A stretch of DNA of 64,000 nucleotides, from positions 372,001-436,000 of the forward strand of contig NZ_AP017457.1 in the NCBI RefSeq assembly GCF_002355535.1, read 5' to 3'. Position numbers and translations under genes: made by a program. Source of the stretch: Aurantimicrobium minutum (GTDB lineage Bacteria > Actinomycetota > Actinomycetes > Actinomycetales > Microbacteriaceae). Below the pieces are notes generated by a model. That model did no database searches and was not told the origin of the DNA. It worked only from the letters and a program-made list of their open reading frames with translations. Of this stretch, positions 16,784-25,927 are shown piece after piece. Position 1 is the stretch's first letter; the number at the start of each line of letters is the position of its first letter.

Positions 16784-18139
16784 GTGACCGAACGTTTACG
16801 GCGAGTGCCACTTCAGAAGTGGGTTGATCCTGCTGTGGCGTATCGCGCGCTTTCTTCTGACGAACCTCGGTCAATTTGGCTTGATGCAGGGCCTGAAGCA
16901 ACAACTGGTCTGTCCTACATTTCACTTCCCACCACAAAAGTTCTGATGGAAAAAGTTGCCGAGGGTGATGTCACCATTTTTGAACGACTCAGAACCGAGA
17001 TTGAACACGATTTCGCAGTTGATACTTCTGTCGCCGCAGAAAACGGTTTCGCCCTGGGCTGGGTCGGTTGGCTAGGTTATGAGCTTGCTTCCCATACTGC
17101 AGGTGTCCCTACAGCGGATTCTCTGACCCCCGACGCCTATTTCGTATACCTGGACTGGGCGCTTGAATTTGATCATTCACGTCATGCAGTTGATCTTCTT
17201 TACCTTGGGAGCGATGACCAGGCCCAACTGAAGTGTTCTGAAATTCAAGAGCTGTTTTCTCAACCGAACAGTCACATAGTCGATCACACAAGCTTTATTG
17301 ACCGTGTTGAGTGGCGCCATCAACCCGAGCGCTATAAGCAGATGGTCCAAGAATGTTTGGACGCCATTACTGCTGGATATGCATACCAGCTTTGCCTGAC
17401 TAATCAGGCGATGGTTTCTGGAACGTTCAATCCCACACAGGTGTATCTCTCACTGCGCCAAGAAAATCCCAGCCACCATGGGGGAATCCTCGTCTTTGAG
17501 GATGTCGCATTACTTTCGAGTAGTCCCGAAGTTTTCCTCACCGTTGACACAGCAGGCAAAATCACGACAAAGCCCATCAAGGGGACGCGAAAGCGGGGTC
17601 TTACTTCACTGGAAGACATCGCGCTCGCAGAAGAACTCGTTACGAGTGAAAAAGAACGCGCTGAAAATCTGATGATTGTCGACTTGATGCGTAACGACAT
17701 TGGCAAAGTTGCCCAGCTGGGGACAGTCACGGTTGAGGAGCTCTTGACCGTTGAAAGCTATGAAAATGTGCATCAGCTTGTCTCCACAGTCACCGCGCAG
17801 TTGTCTCCAGGAATGACCGCTATTGATGCTCTAGAGGCGTCATTTCCTGCGGGATCCATGACTGGCGCCCCGAAAATTAGTGCAATGACTTTGCTTCATC
17901 ACTTGGAGCAGGGTCCTCGAGGTATTTATTCAGGTGCTTTTGGTTACCTTGGCATTGATGGCGCTGCCAACTTCGCCATGGTTATTCGCAGTATTGTGCT
18001 GACGGACCAGGGAGCAATTATTGGCACAGGTGGCGGAATAACCAGCGGATCGATTCCTGACGCTGAGTTGGAAGAGACCAGAATCAAGATAGCTCCGCTG
18101 TTGAAGGCATTAGGGGTGGTTTCAAACCGGTATTCTTAG
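16784..18139 (+). CDS. pabB: Aminodeoxychorismate synthase component I
   Basis: Chorismate-utilising enzyme that aminates chorismate to 4-amino-4-deoxychorismate, the first committed step to 4-aminobenzoate. The 451-residue protein has a variable N-terminal half and the conserved chorismate-binding domain, with the motif PIKGTRKRG near 264-272, [21 protein letters not shown]-like sequence near 288-310 and [16 protein letters not shown] near 355-370. The lysine in PIKGT distinguishes PabB from anthranilate synthase (PIAGT). The glutaminase subunit is not encoded here. It is transcribed divergently from pabC out of a 17-bp gap. Confidence 0.9.
   Translation: MTERLRRVPLQKWVDPAVAYRALSSDEPRSIWLDAGPEATTGLSYISLPTTKVLMEKVAEGDVTIFERLRTEIEHDFAVDTSVAAENGFALGWVGWLGYELASHTAGVPTADSLTPDAYFVYLDWALEFDHSRHAVDLLYLGSDDQAQLKCSEIQELFSQPNSHIVDHTSFIDRVEWRHQPERYKQMVQECLDAITAGYAYQLCLTNQAMVSGTFNPTQVYLSLRQENPSHHGGILVFEDVALLSSSPEVFLTVDTAGKITTKPIKGTRKRGLTSLEDIALAEELVTSEKERAENLMIVDLMRNDIGKVAQLGTVTVEELLTVESYENVHQLVSTVTAQLSPGMTAIDALEASFPAGSMTGAPKISAMTLLHHLEQGPRGIYSGAFGYLGIDGAANFAMVIRSIVLTDQGAIIGTGGGITSGSIPDAELEETRIKIAPLLKALGVVSNRYS
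18131..18136 (+). promoter_or_regulatory. Candidate leaderless -10 hexamer for leuS
   Basis: TATTCT, the last two sense codons of pabB, lies 7 bases before the leuS ATG. The AGAAGG just before the ATG is too close to act as a normal ribosome site, which supports leaderless initiation. Confidence 0.4.
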
Positions 18140-18143
18140 AAGG

Positions 18144-20663
18144 ATGTCTGAGAACGAGGGCGCGACCTATAACTTCGCGGAAATACAAGAAAAATGGCTT
18201 CCTATTTGGGACAAGATTGAGCCGTTTCGCTCTGACGACCCCACGGATGAACGCCCACGCAAATATGTCCTGGACATGTTCCCGTATCCTTCTGGCGACC
18301 TACACATGGGGCACGCCGAGGCATATGCCCTTGGTGACGTGATTGCCCGTTACTGGCGTCACCGTGACCACAACGTTTTGCATCCCATCGGATGGGACTC
18401 CTTCGGGCTTCCAGCGGAGAACGCTGCAATCAAGCGCGGACTCAACCCTGTGACCTGGACGTATGACAACATCGACCAGCAGAAGCGTTCGATGCGTCGC
18501 TACGCAACTAGTTTTGACTGGTCTCGTGTCATTCACACTTCAGACCCTGAGTACTACAAGTGGAACCAGTGGCTGTTTCTGCAGATGTACAAAAAGGGTC
18601 TGGCATACCGCAAAGACAGCTGGGTTAACTGGGACCCTGTAGACCAGACCGTTTTGGCAAATGAGCAGGTTCTTCCTGATGGTACCTCTGAGCGTTCTGG
18701 CGCAATTGTGGTCAAGAAGAAACTCACTCAGTGGTACTTCCGTATTACCGACTACGCAGATCGCCTACTGGATGACCTCGACACTCTTGAAGGTCAGTGG
18801 CCTGCCAAGGTGCTCACCATGCAGCGCAACTGGATTGGTCGCTCAGTTGGAGCTGACGTTGACTTCGTCATCGAAGGCCGCGATGCGCCTGTAACTGTGT
18901 TCACGACGCGTCCTGATACTCTCCACGGTGCAACCTTCATGGTTGTTGCGCCTGATGCGGATCTTGCTTCTGAGCTCGCAGCTGGTGCTACGCCTGAGAT
19001 TCAGGCTGCCTTCGAGGAATACCTCACCGAAGTTCAAAAGGCGACAGAAATTGAACGCCAGGCAACCGACCGCCCCAAGACCGGCGTTTTCTTAGGTCGA
19101 TATGCCATCAACCCTGTCAACGGGGAGCGTTTGCCCATTTGGGCCGCAGATTACGTGCTCGCGGACTACGGACATGGCGCCGTCATGGCCGTTCCTGCGC
19201 ATGACCAGCGCGACTTGGACTTTGCCCGAGCATATGACCTGCCCATCAAGATTGTCGTGGATGTTCCTGCAGGAACTGATGAAGATGGCAACGTCATTGA
19301 CAACAACCCAGCTGTGACCGGGATTGCAACCGGTGGTGAGGGCAAACTCATCAACTCTGCTGAACTGAACGGCTTGACCAAAAAAGAAGCAATAGCGAAA
19401 GCAATTGAAATCCTCGCCGAGCGGGGTACTGGTAAGGCTGCTAAGAACTTCCGTCTGCGTGACTGGCTGATTTCTCGACAGCGTTACTGGGGAACCCCAA
19501 TCCCGATTATTCACGCTGAAGATGGCACCGAGATTCCTGTTCCAGAAGACCAGCTACCTGTTGTTCTTCCCCCCACAGAAGGCTTGAACTTACAGCCCAA
19601 GGGCTCCTCGCCTCTGGGTGCTGCTGAAGACTGGGTGAACGTCCCCAGCCCACTAGACGGTTCACCTGCACGTCGTGACCCTGACACTATGGACACCTTT
19701 GTCGATAGCTCGTGGTATTTCTTACGCTTCCTTTCGCCCCATGATGACACTCAGGCCTTTGATCCACAACTGGCAAAGAAGTGGGCTCCAGTCGACCAAT
19801 ATGTCGGCGGTGTGACCCACGCCATCTTGCATTTGCTTTATGCGCGTTTCATCACCAAGGTTCTTTTTGACCTTGGTTATATCGACTTTGAAGAGCCCTT
19901 CACTAACCTCCTCAACCAGGGCATGGTGTTGATGGAAGGCTCAGCAATGAGTAAATCCAAGGGCAATATTGTCAAGCTCTCCGAGCAACTTGAGGAGCAT
20001 GGCGTTGACGCCGTTCGTTTGACCATGGCGTTTGCCGGTCCTCCTGAAGACGACATCGACTGGGCAGATGTCTCACCCGCTGCTTCTAACCGCTTCTTAG
20101 CTCGCGCATGGCGCATTGCTCAAGACGTTGCCAGTGCCCCGGGTGTTGATTTTTCCACCGGTGATGTTGCTTTGCGTAAGGCCACGCACCACCTGCTAGC
20201 AGAAGCGCCAGGTCTTGTTGAAAGCTTTAAGTTCAATGTTTTGGTTGCGCGACTGATGGAGCACGTCAATGTAACCCGTAAGGCTATTGACTCAGGTGTG
20301 GGAGCCGCTGATCCGGCTGTTCGTGAATCCGCAGAGACTATTGCCATGATGCTTGATCTCTATGCACCATATACCGCCGAGGATATGTGGGCAGCATTAG
20401 GACACCAGCCCACTGTTGCCCACGCAGTGTGGCCAGAAGCAGATCCTGCACTCTTGGTCGAAGACTCTGTGACCTGTGTCGTTCAAGTCGATGGCAAGGT
20501 TCGTGACCGTCTTGAAGTTTCTCCAGATATTGCCGAGGTAGATCTAGAGACTCAAGCTCGGGAACTTCCCGGAGTGGTCAGGGCTCTAGAGGGCCGCGAG
20601 ATTGTGAACGTGATTGTTCGAGCGCCCAAGATTGTCAGTATCGCAACCAAGCCTGCGGCTTAG
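18144..20663 (+). CDS. leuS: Leucyl-tRNA synthetase
   Basis: Class I aminoacyl-tRNA synthetase charging tRNA-Leu. The 839-residue protein has the HIGH-type motif as [10 protein letters not shown] near 51-60, a CP1 editing domain (about 230-420) with [19 protein letters not shown] and [15 protein letters not shown]-like sequence (here [16 protein letters not shown]), and the KMSKS-type loop AMSKSKGN near 603-610. It has typical bacterial length. It begins 4 bases after pabB and ends 9 bases from the convergent kinase gene, with no room for a hairpin terminator. Confidence 0.98.
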   Translation: MSENEGATYNFAEIQEKWLPIWDKIEPFRSDDPTDERPRKYVLDMFPYPSGDLHMGHAEAYALGDVIARYWRHRDHNVLHPIGWDSFGLPAENAAIKRGLNPVTWTYDNIDQQKRSMRRYATSFDWSRVIHTSDPEYYKWNQWLFLQMYKKGLAYRKDSWVNWDPVDQTVLANEQVLPDGTSERSGAIVVKKKLTQWYFRITDYADRLLDDLDTLEGQWPAKVLTMQRNWIGRSVGADVDFVIEGRDAPVTVFTTRPDTLHGATFMVVAPDADLASELAAGATPEIQAAFEEYLTEVQKATEIERQATDRPKTGVFLGRYAINPVNGERLPIWAADYVLADYGHGAVMAVPAHDQRDLDFARAYDLPIKIVVDVPAGTDEDGNVIDNNPAVTGIATGGEGKLINSAELNGLTKKEAIAKAIEILAERGTGKAAKNFRLRDWLISRQRYWGTPIPIIHAEDGTEIPVPEDQLPVVLPPTEGLNLQPKGSSPLGAAEDWVNVPSPLDGSPARRDPDTMDTFVDSSWYFLRFLSPHDDTQAFDPQLAKKWAPVDQYVGGVTHAILHLLYARFITKVLFDLGYIDFEEPFTNLLNQGMVLMEGSAMSKSKGNIVKLSEQLEEHGVDAVRLTMAFAGPPEDDIDWADVSPAASNRFLARAWRIAQDVASAPGVDFSTGDVALRKATHHLLAEAPGLVESFKFNVLVARLMEHVNVTRKAIDSGVGAADPAVRESAETIAMMLDLYAPYTAEDMWAALGHQPTVAHAVWPEADPALLVEDSVTCVVQVDGKVRDRLEVSPDIAEVDLETQARELPGVVRALEGREIVNVIVRAPKIVSIATKPAA

Positions 20664-20672
20664 TACTGGTAC

Positions 20673-22583
20673 TTAGAACGAGATAAACACGTTCGAACCA
20701 CGCTTAGCCATGGTTCCTGCTGCAGGTGTTTGTGTCTTCACCGTGCGCTTTGAGAACAAAGCGGGATCGACGTCTGTGGAATAGGTGAATCCTGCGGCTT
20801 GAAGCTTGGAAATCGCCTCATTGAAGTCCATGCTTCCAGTGGAAACATTGGGCACTTGAACCAGGTCAGGTCCCTTAGAGACAATCAAGGTCACGTTCGT
20901 ACCCGTCGTGACCACACCCTCGGGAACCGATAGAGAGATGACAGTTCCTGCAGGGACGCTGTCACTAAATTCCTCTGAGCTGGCTCCAACAACAAGACCG
21001 ACATCGGTGAGTGCCTTTGTAGCATCAGTCACGCTCAAACCCGCTACTTGAGGAATAGCACCCAAGGAGACAACAAACTGAACTTCCGAGCCCGCTGGGT
21101 ATTTGGCAGGAAGTGGGGCACCTGCAGCATCCAGAGCAGCAATGACGCTACCTGCAACAACATCGGCAGAGAACTGCTTAGAGGCTGTCTTGGGTTTCAA
21201 TCCCAATTCTTTGGCCTGTTTTGTGGCATCGGCTTCTGTCATCCCTGCAAAAGCTGGGGTGTCAATGATCTTGGGCCCCAAGGAAACGATGACCTTGATC
21301 TCAGAACCTTTGGTTACAGAAGAATTCTCTGGCGGATCAGTTCCAATAACTTTGCCCGAAGGGACTGTGGAGTCATTGGCTTCCACCAGTGCAGTGGTGA
21401 AACCTGCTTCTTCTACAATCTTTCGCGCATCGTCCGGAGCCATACCTGCAACAGCAGGAACTGTAGCGAGTGAGCCGGGGCCGACGCTAAAGAACCAGCC
21501 GGCAGTTGCACCCAGAACAGCTAAGACAATAGTGATTCCGAAAATCCAAAAGCCACGGACCCGGCGTGAATCCGAAACCTCTTTGAGGGAGCCCACGGGG
21601 TCATCGGTGGCTACTTTGCGGTTCAAGCCAGCAAGAGCGCCTGTGGAGAAAACTTTTGTCTCGTCGTCAGCGCTGGCCAAGATTCCGGCTGGCATGACCA
21701 TTGTTTGCTGCGTTGAGAGGTCTTGATAGGAAGAACCAGTCCGAATGACCTTTTCAGCTTGGAGCAGCTTGTCGAGAAGAATTCCCGCATTTTCCGGGCG
21801 CCCTTCAGGTGATCGTGTTGTTGCCCAGGCAACAATCTCATCAAGTTCGACAGGGATTGCCGGGTTGGCAGAGGAAGGCGCAGGCACCTTGTCATTGGCG
21901 TGCTGGTATGCCACAGCCATAGGCTGCTCGCCCTTGAAGGGTTGTTCTCCGGTGAGCATCTCGTACATCATGATGCCGATGGCATAGATGTCACTTCGTG
22001 CATCTGCAACCCCGCGGGTCAGAAGTTCGGGGGAGAGGTATGCGATAGTTCCCAGAAGGGCCTGTCCGGAAGCAGTATTTGCTGTTGTCGCGCGGGCTAA
22101 ACCAAAATCACCAAGCTTGATGCGGCCGTCATCGGCTAAAAGTACGTTTTCAGGTTTGAGATCACGGTGAACTATGCCTGATTCGTGAGCTGCAGCCAGC
22201 CCCCGCAGGACCGCATCCATAATGTCAACGGTTTGTTCGGGAGTGAGCTTGCCGTAGTCCTTGAGGAGATCTCGCAGTGTAATCCCAGGCAGGTATTCCA
22301 TGACCAGATAGGCCATCTCAGAATCTTGTCCCTGGTCGAAAACATTTACAACATTGGGGTGTGCAAGCCGAGCTGCAGAGCGGGCTTCTTGAACGAAGCG
22401 AGCTTTGAATGCGCTGTCATCTGCAAGATGGCCATGCATAATCTTGACGGCAACGCGTCGTTCCAGACGCAAATCTGTAGCCAGATAAACGGTGGCCATA
22501 CCTCCACGGGCAATACGTGACTTGACCTGATACCTGCCGTCGATGAGACGACCGATCATGGGGTCTTCGGAGGCAGTAGTCAC
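20673..22583 (-). CDS. PASTA-domain serine/threonine protein kinase
   Basis: A 636-residue transmembrane Hanks-type kinase. The kinase domain (about 17-275) has the glycine loop ARGGMATVYLA, the ATP lysine in VAVKIM, the catalytic loop HRDLKPEN and DFGLA, with a TGEQPFKGEQPMAVAYQH segment. One membrane helix follows at about 345-367, then four extracellular PASTA repeats (about 373-636) expected to sense peptidoglycan fragments or lipid II. Linkage to an Rv2175c-like gene and an isoprenyl diphosphate synthase mirrors pknL of mycobacteria. The GTG start lies 6 bases after TAGACT on the minus strand. Confidence 0.93.
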   Translation of the reverse strand: MTTASEDPMIGRLIDGRYQVKSRIARGGMATVYLATDLRLERRVAVKIMHGHLADDSAFKARFVQEARSAARLAHPNVVNVFDQGQDSEMAYLVMEYLPGITLRDLLKDYGKLTPEQTVDIMDAVLRGLAAAHESGIVHRDLKPENVLLADDGRIKLGDFGLARATTANTASGQALLGTIAYLSPELLTRGVADARSDIYAIGIMMYEMLTGEQPFKGEQPMAVAYQHANDKVPAPSSANPAIPVELDEIVAWATTRSPEGRPENAGILLDKLLQAEKVIRTGSSYQDLSTQQTMVMPAGILASADDETKVFSTGALAGLNRKVATDDPVGSLKEVSDSRRVRGFWIFGITIVLAVLGATAGWFFSVGPGSLATVPAVAGMAPDDARKIVEEAGFTTALVEANDSTVPSGKVIGTDPPENSSVTKGSEIKVIVSLGPKIIDTPAFAGMTEADATKQAKELGLKPKTASKQFSADVVAGSVIAALDAAGAPLPAKYPAGSEVQFVVSLGAIPQVAGLSVTDATKALTDVGLVVGASSEEFSDSVPAGTVISLSVPEGVVTTGTNVTLIVSKGPDLVQVPNVSTGSMDFNEAISKLQAAGFTYSTDVDPALFSKRTVKTQTPAAGTMAKRGSNVFISF

Positions 22584-22589
22584 AACGAA

Positions 22590-22595
22590 AGTCTA
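22590..22595 (-). promoter_or_regulatory. Candidate leaderless -10 hexamer for the PASTA kinase
   Basis: Minus-strand TAGACT followed by 6 bases and the GTG at 22583; no Shine-Dalgarno is present. Confidence 0.5.
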
Positions 22596-22645
22596 TGTAG
22601 CCAGCAGTGGTAAAACGCTGTGAAACACCGGTGTGTGGTCGGGAT

Positions 22646-23254
22646 TTATGCGCTTGCTGCGGCAGGCAGACTGCTCATGAGTTGCGCATCTGGAATGACG
22701 AGACGTTGACCAACAACAAGCCTGCTTGAACGGTCAAGACCGTTCGCGGTCATGATTGCTCGAGGTTGAACGTTGTAGTTGCGTGCGATGGCTTCCAGGG
22801 TTTCTCCAGATACGACCGAGTGGCGAATGATGCTTTCGCCAACTTCTGCCGTTTCTGTTCCACTGGAAGATGCTGGAATGTTCAGCTGTTGGCCCGCAAA
22901 AATCATCGTTTTCCAGCTCAGACCGTTTGCGGCGAGTAGTTCAGCCGAGGAGATGGCATGTGCCTGAGCAATACTTCGAACAGTGTCGCCCTCCACAACG
23001 GTGTACTTATCTGAGCGCAAAGCAGCGGGAGTGACATGGGTAGCTCTGTGCGCGTGGGGGAGGTCTGATTTGGCTTTGGGGAGCTTCTCAATTTTGGGAA
23101 GCTGATCTGCTTGGGCAGATTGCACAGTGAAAAGCATGCTTGTCGCGGTGGCGATGGCAACGGGAATAGCAGCTATTTTCCTGAATTTTTTACCCTTACG
23201 AGGGGTTGAGGAGGAGAGCGTTTCGTGGTTTGAACGGTAGGTATGTTCAGCCAT
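22646..23254 (-). CDS. Secreted LysM-domain protein
   Basis: A 202-residue exported protein. A basic stretch (RKGKKFRK) precedes a hydrophobic signal segment ending in AQA before DQLPKIEK, the likely signal peptidase site. The mature part has two LysM repeats, about 90-133 (TVVEGDTVRSIAQAH to LNIP) and 145-190 (SVVSGETLEAIARNY to LVIP), which bind N-acetylglucosamine chains of peptidoglycan. No hydrolase domain is attached. The ATG at 23254 has a GAGGAG site 7 bases upstream; an ATG two codons earlier is less well spaced. Neighbouring PASTA kinase and regulatory palindromes suggest a role in wall growth. Confidence 0.85.
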   Translation of the reverse strand: MAEHTYRSNHETLSSSTPRKGKKFRKIAAIPVAIATATSMLFTVQSAQADQLPKIEKLPKAKSDLPHAHRATHVTPAALRSDKYTVVEGDTVRSIAQAHAISSAELLAANGLSWKTMIFAGQQLNIPASSSGTETAEVGESIIRHSVVSGETLEAIARNYNVQPRAIMTANGLDRSSRLVVGQRLVIPDAQLMSSLPAAASA

Positions 23255-23306
23255 ATGCACGCTCCTCTCCCCATTAAAAGATTGGCTAAGTCTTCACCTT
23301 AACTTG

Positions 23307-23318
23307 AAGGTTAACCTT
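23307..23318. promoter_or_regulatory. Perfect 12-base palindrome between the LysM and Rv2175c-like genes
   Basis: AAGGTTAACCTT is its own reverse complement and lies 53-64 bases upstream of the LysM start, in the 133-bp divergent gap. Its AAGGTT half-site resembles the AAGGTT/AGGGTT elements repeated upstream of ftsZ. It may be an operator; the binding protein is unknown. Confidence 0.45.
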
Positions 23319-23328
23319 GAGTGAATTC

Positions 23329-23338
23329 GGCGTGTCGC
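23329..23338. promoter_or_regulatory. GACAC-type site (candidate WhiA box) in the LysM/Rv2175c gap
   Basis: GGCGTGTCGC, reverse complement GCGACACGCC, contains the GACAC core reported for WhiA. The identical 10-mer occurs upstream of ftsZ and rapZ-whiA. Confidence 0.5.
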
Positions 23339-23387
23339 AAAAAGGCCTCAGTTCGTTCTCCTGCGCGACCTGTGGCACTCTTGACTT

Positions 23388-23735
23388 GTGGTTAAAGCTC
23401 AAGAACACCCCGAAACTCAGTGGCTCACCGTTCCAGATCTCGTTGAACTGCTCGGCGTTACCCAAAGCAATGTGCGCCGCATGCTCGAAGACAATGTGTT
23501 GGCTGCAACGCGAGTTGATGGAGTTCTCAAAGTTCCTGCCGACTTCATTCACGAGGGCGAGCCGCTTCATCCGCTGCAAGGAACAATCGTTTTATTGCGT
23601 GATTGCGGTTTCGACGGTGACGAACTTGTCACGTGGCTAATCACAGATGAAGAATCTCTGGGAACTTCACCAGTACAAGCACTCAAGGCTGGACGTAAGG
23701 CTGAAGTGCGTCGAGTTGCTCAAGCACTTCTCTAA
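23388..23735 (+). CDS. Rv2175c-family DNA-binding protein
   Basis: A 115-residue protein with a winged-helix-like N-terminus (WLTVPDLVELLGVTQSNVRRMLEDNVL, about 12-38) and a C-terminal helical part rich in charged residues. It matches the mycobacterial Rv2175c family, whose founding member binds DNA and is phosphorylated by the kinase PknL. Here too it lies close to a PASTA kinase gene and to a polyprenyl diphosphate synthase. GTG at 23388 is the assumed start; no good ribosome site is seen, and CACTCT 6 bases upstream is a poor -10. It ends 7 bases from the convergent synthase gene. Confidence 0.85.
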   Translation: MVKAQEHPETQWLTVPDLVELLGVTQSNVRRMLEDNVLAATRVDGVLKVPADFIHEGEPLHPLQGTIVLLRDCGFDGDELVTWLITDEESLGTSPVQALKAGRKAEVRRVAQALL

Positions 23736-23742
23736 GGAAACC

Positions 23743-24822
23743 CTAGGCAGAGCGCTGAGAAACCAACTCGGCAAGATTGAGTAACCCTGTGGTTGCATCC
23801 TGGTTGAAGCCTGCTTGAGCAATAACGGAGCGGGCAAGTGCAACTTGTTCGTCAATGATGGCCTCAAGTTTGTCTACTGCACCGGTGTTGGTGAGGGTTG
23901 CTTGCAGCGTAGCAATCTGGTTGTCATCTAGGGACTCATCGCCGAGAAGTTCATCCATCAGTCGGATAGCGGTAGCGGGAAGTTCCTGTTGTGCCAAAGC
24001 AATAAGTACGGTTCGTTTACCTTCGCGCAGGTCATCACCAGCTGGCTTTCCCGTTACGGCTGGGTCACCAAAAACTCCAAGAAGATCATCACGCAGCTGG
24101 AAAGCAATACCCAGGGGTAGGCCAATTTCACGCAAGGAGGTTAGCTGCTGGATGCTGGCGCCGCCCAAGGCAGCCCCGATAACCAAAGGGGCTTCAATGG
24201 AATATTTTGCTGACTTGTAGATAACAACACGTTGAGCTCGAGTGAGGGCATCAAGTTTGTCGACCACGGGCCATGCTCGCTCTTCGACAATGTCGAGATA
24301 CTGCCCAGCCGTGACATCAATTCTCATTCGGTCAAATTCGCGCCGAGAAGCCTGGGCGGCAGAGATGTTGGTGGAATCAGATAAACCTTGCGAAAAAAGT
24401 TCATCGCTAAATGCCAGCAACAGATCACCCAGCAGAAGCGCTGAGGATGTTCCAAAGTCATCCCCAGTCCCTGCCCAACCTGATTGCTTGTGCAACGACT
24501 CAAAACGACGATGCGCTGAAGGCGCACCACGTCGAGTATCAGACTTATCCATGATGTCGTCATGAACTAACGCTGCAGCGTGGAAGATTTCCAGCGCGCT
24601 GGCTACATCTATGACGTTCTCAGGGGTCTGGTCATGTTGTGTGCCGTATCCCAGGAGTGCACAGCGTGCGCGGAAGCGTTTTCCGCCGCTGAGAAAGAGC
24701 CGTGAAAACTCAATAAATGGTTTCAAATCAGGGGAGACCTCAAGCACAATAGATTCACGGTCAGTGATGAAGTGCTCGATACGAGCATTGACTCGCTCAA
24801 CCCAAGTGTCCTGGTCACGCAT
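23743..24822 (-). CDS. Polyprenyl (geranylgeranyl/farnesyl-type) diphosphate synthase
   Basis: Trans-isoprenyl diphosphate synthase that condenses isopentenyl diphosphate with allylic diphosphates for carotenoid, quinone or lipid-carrier precursors. The 359-residue protein has the first Asp-rich motif as HDDIMDKSDTRRG near 93-105 and the second as LRDDLLGVFGD near 242-252, both intact. The chain length of the product cannot be fixed by eye. It corresponds to the idsA2 position near pknL in mycobacteria. ATG at 24822 is 6 bases after a minus-strand TAGGCT, so leaderless initiation is likely. Confidence 0.9.
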   Translation of the reverse strand: MRDQDTWVERVNARIEHFITDRESIVLEVSPDLKPFIEFSRLFLSGGKRFRARCALLGYGTQHDQTPENVIDVASALEIFHAAALVHDDIMDKSDTRRGAPSAHRRFESLHKQSGWAGTGDDFGTSSALLLGDLLLAFSDELFSQGLSDSTNISAAQASRREFDRMRIDVTAGQYLDIVEERAWPVVDKLDALTRAQRVVIYKSAKYSIEAPLVIGAALGGASIQQLTSLREIGLPLGIAFQLRDDLLGVFGDPAVTGKPAGDDLREGKRTVLIALAQQELPATAIRLMDELLGDESLDDNQIATLQATLTNTGAVDKLEAIIDEQVALARSVIAQAGFNQDATTGLLNLAELVSQRSA

Positions 24823-24828
24823 GCGCCT

Positions 24829-24834
24829 AGCCTA
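24829..24834 (-). promoter_or_regulatory. Candidate leaderless -10 hexamer for the polyprenyl synthase
   Basis: Minus-strand TAGGCT followed by 6 bases and ATG at 24822. A plus-strand TACACT at 24851-24856 may serve the divergent DUF3040 gene. Confidence 0.55.
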
Positions 24835-24897
24835 TCTAGGCGAGCGGGGGTACACTTGGTATCCGCACTACCATTTCGAAAACTTGAGGAGGTCACA

Positions 24898-25263
24898 ATG
24901 CCCTTATCTGAGCATGAACAGCGCCTACTTGATGAAATGGAGCGCAATCTCTATGGGCACGATGCAGATGTCACCTCTACCTCGTTCGTTGGAATGCCGC
25001 GGCCGAACTACCGTGCCATCATCCTGGGAGTGATCATCGCGCTCGCCGGTTTGGGCGGTTTGATTGCAGGCGTCATGCTGCAAAACGTCTTCATTGGTAT
25101 TGCAGGTTTTGCCGCAATGTTTGCCGGTGTCCTTGTTGCTTCTCGGCCAGGAGCACCTGCTCCAGCAGCATCAACAGGCACCCGTCCGCAAAAGTCTTCC
25201 GGATCATCTTTCATCAAGCGCATGGAGCAGCGCTGGGACGAGCGCGATAACGGTCGCTTGTAG
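24898..25263 (+). CDS. DUF3040 family membrane protein
   Basis: A 121-residue protein of the actinobacterial DUF3040 family. It opens with the characteristic MPLSEHEQRLLDEMERNLY, has two hydrophobic helices (about 41-60 and 63-83), and ends in a basic tail. Members are usually encoded next to mraZ and the division cluster, as here, but have no established function. A strong GAGGAGG ribosome site fixes the ATG at 24898. A rho-independent terminator follows, so it is a single-gene transcript. Confidence 0.88.
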   Translation: MPLSEHEQRLLDEMERNLYGHDADVTSTSFVGMPRPNYRAIILGVIIALAGLGGLIAGVMLQNVFIGIAGFAAMFAGVLVASRPGAPAPAASTGTRPQKSSGSSFIKRMEQRWDERDNGRL

Positions 25264-25283
25264 TACCCAAGCACCTTCACACT

Positions 25284-25309
25284 AAGCCGCCAGAAATGGC
25301 GGCTTTTTT
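25284..25309 (+). terminator. Rho-independent terminator after DUF3040
   Basis: A 9-bp GC-rich stem (AAGCCGCCA, loop GAAA, TGGCGGCTT) runs into a six-T tract. It isolates the DUF3040 gene from the mraZ operon. Confidence 0.92.
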
Positions 25310-25390
25310 GTTTCTCATCGCTGCTTTCGTTTGATCCCCAATACTCCATTTTCCTCCACTGACTTAACCCCTGTAAATTAGCGGAAGTAT

Positions 25391-25399
25391 CGACACGCC
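25391..25399. promoter_or_regulatory. GACAC-type site (candidate WhiA box) upstream of mraZ
   Basis: CGACACGCC, the reverse complement of GGCGTGTCG, lies 32 bases before the first MraZ box and 96 bases before the mraZ start. Confidence 0.5.
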
Positions 25400-25430
25400 G
25401 ACCGCAATTTTGTGCAAATTTTTAACACTT

Positions 25431-25460
25431 GTGGTTGAAAGTGGAGTAAAGTGGAGAAAT
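25431..25460 (+). promoter_or_regulatory. Three 10-bp-phased MraZ boxes
   Basis: Three consecutive 10-base units begin with GTGGTT, GTGGAG and GTGGAG and are each followed by four A/T-rich bases. Tandem GTGG-type boxes with one-helical-turn spacing are the known MraZ operators of division clusters, so they indicate autorepression of the mraZ operon. The hexamer TAAAGT inside (25447-25452) could be the -10. Confidence 0.8.
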
Positions 25461-25494
25461 CACCACAAGGCCGGTAGTGAAGGGGGTGGCGCAG

Positions 25495-25926
25495 ATGTTC
25501 CTAGGAACCCACTCACCCAAACTCGACGACAAGGGACGCGTCATCCTTCCCGCTAAATTTCGCAACGAATTGGCCGAAGGAATTGTTGTCACCCGCGGTC
25601 AAGAAAACTGTTTGTACGTTTTCAGCGCTGCTGAGTTCAACGACCTTCACGAAAAGATTCGACAGGCTCCCGTTACCAGCAAGTCAGCTCGAGACTTCCT
25701 CCGTGTATTCCTCTCCGGAGCAAGCGCAGAAACGCCAGATAGCCAAAACCGCATCACTCTTCCAGCAAACCTGCGCCAGTACGCAGGTCTTGATCGCGAT
25801 CTCACCGTCATCGGTGCTGGGAACCGTGTTGAAATCTGGGACACCGACGCCTGGAATACCTACCTCGCATCACACGAAGAAGCCTTCTCCAACACCACGG
25901 AGGAGGTGATTCCTGGTCTTTTCTAA
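25495..25926 (+). CDS. mraZ: Transcriptional regulator MraZ
   Basis: DNA-binding protein that controls the division and cell-wall cluster by binding GTGG repeats at its own promoter. The 143-residue protein has two tandem SpoVT/AbrB-like MraZ halves, each with the conserved core: [15 protein letters not shown] (about 11-25) and [16 protein letters not shown] (about 83-98). The ATG at 25495 starts the canonical [11 protein letters not shown]; the upstream in-frame GTG at 25477 is not needed. It is the first gene of the dcw operon, followed by a structured intergenic RNA. Confidence 0.95.
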   Translation: MFLGTHSPKLDDKGRVILPAKFRNELAEGIVVTRGQENCLYVFSAAEFNDLHEKIRQAPVTSKSARDFLRVFLSGASAETPDSQNRITLPANLRQYAGLDRDLTVIGAGNRVEIWDTDAWNTYLASHEEAFSNTTEEVIPGLF

Positions 25927-25927
25927 T

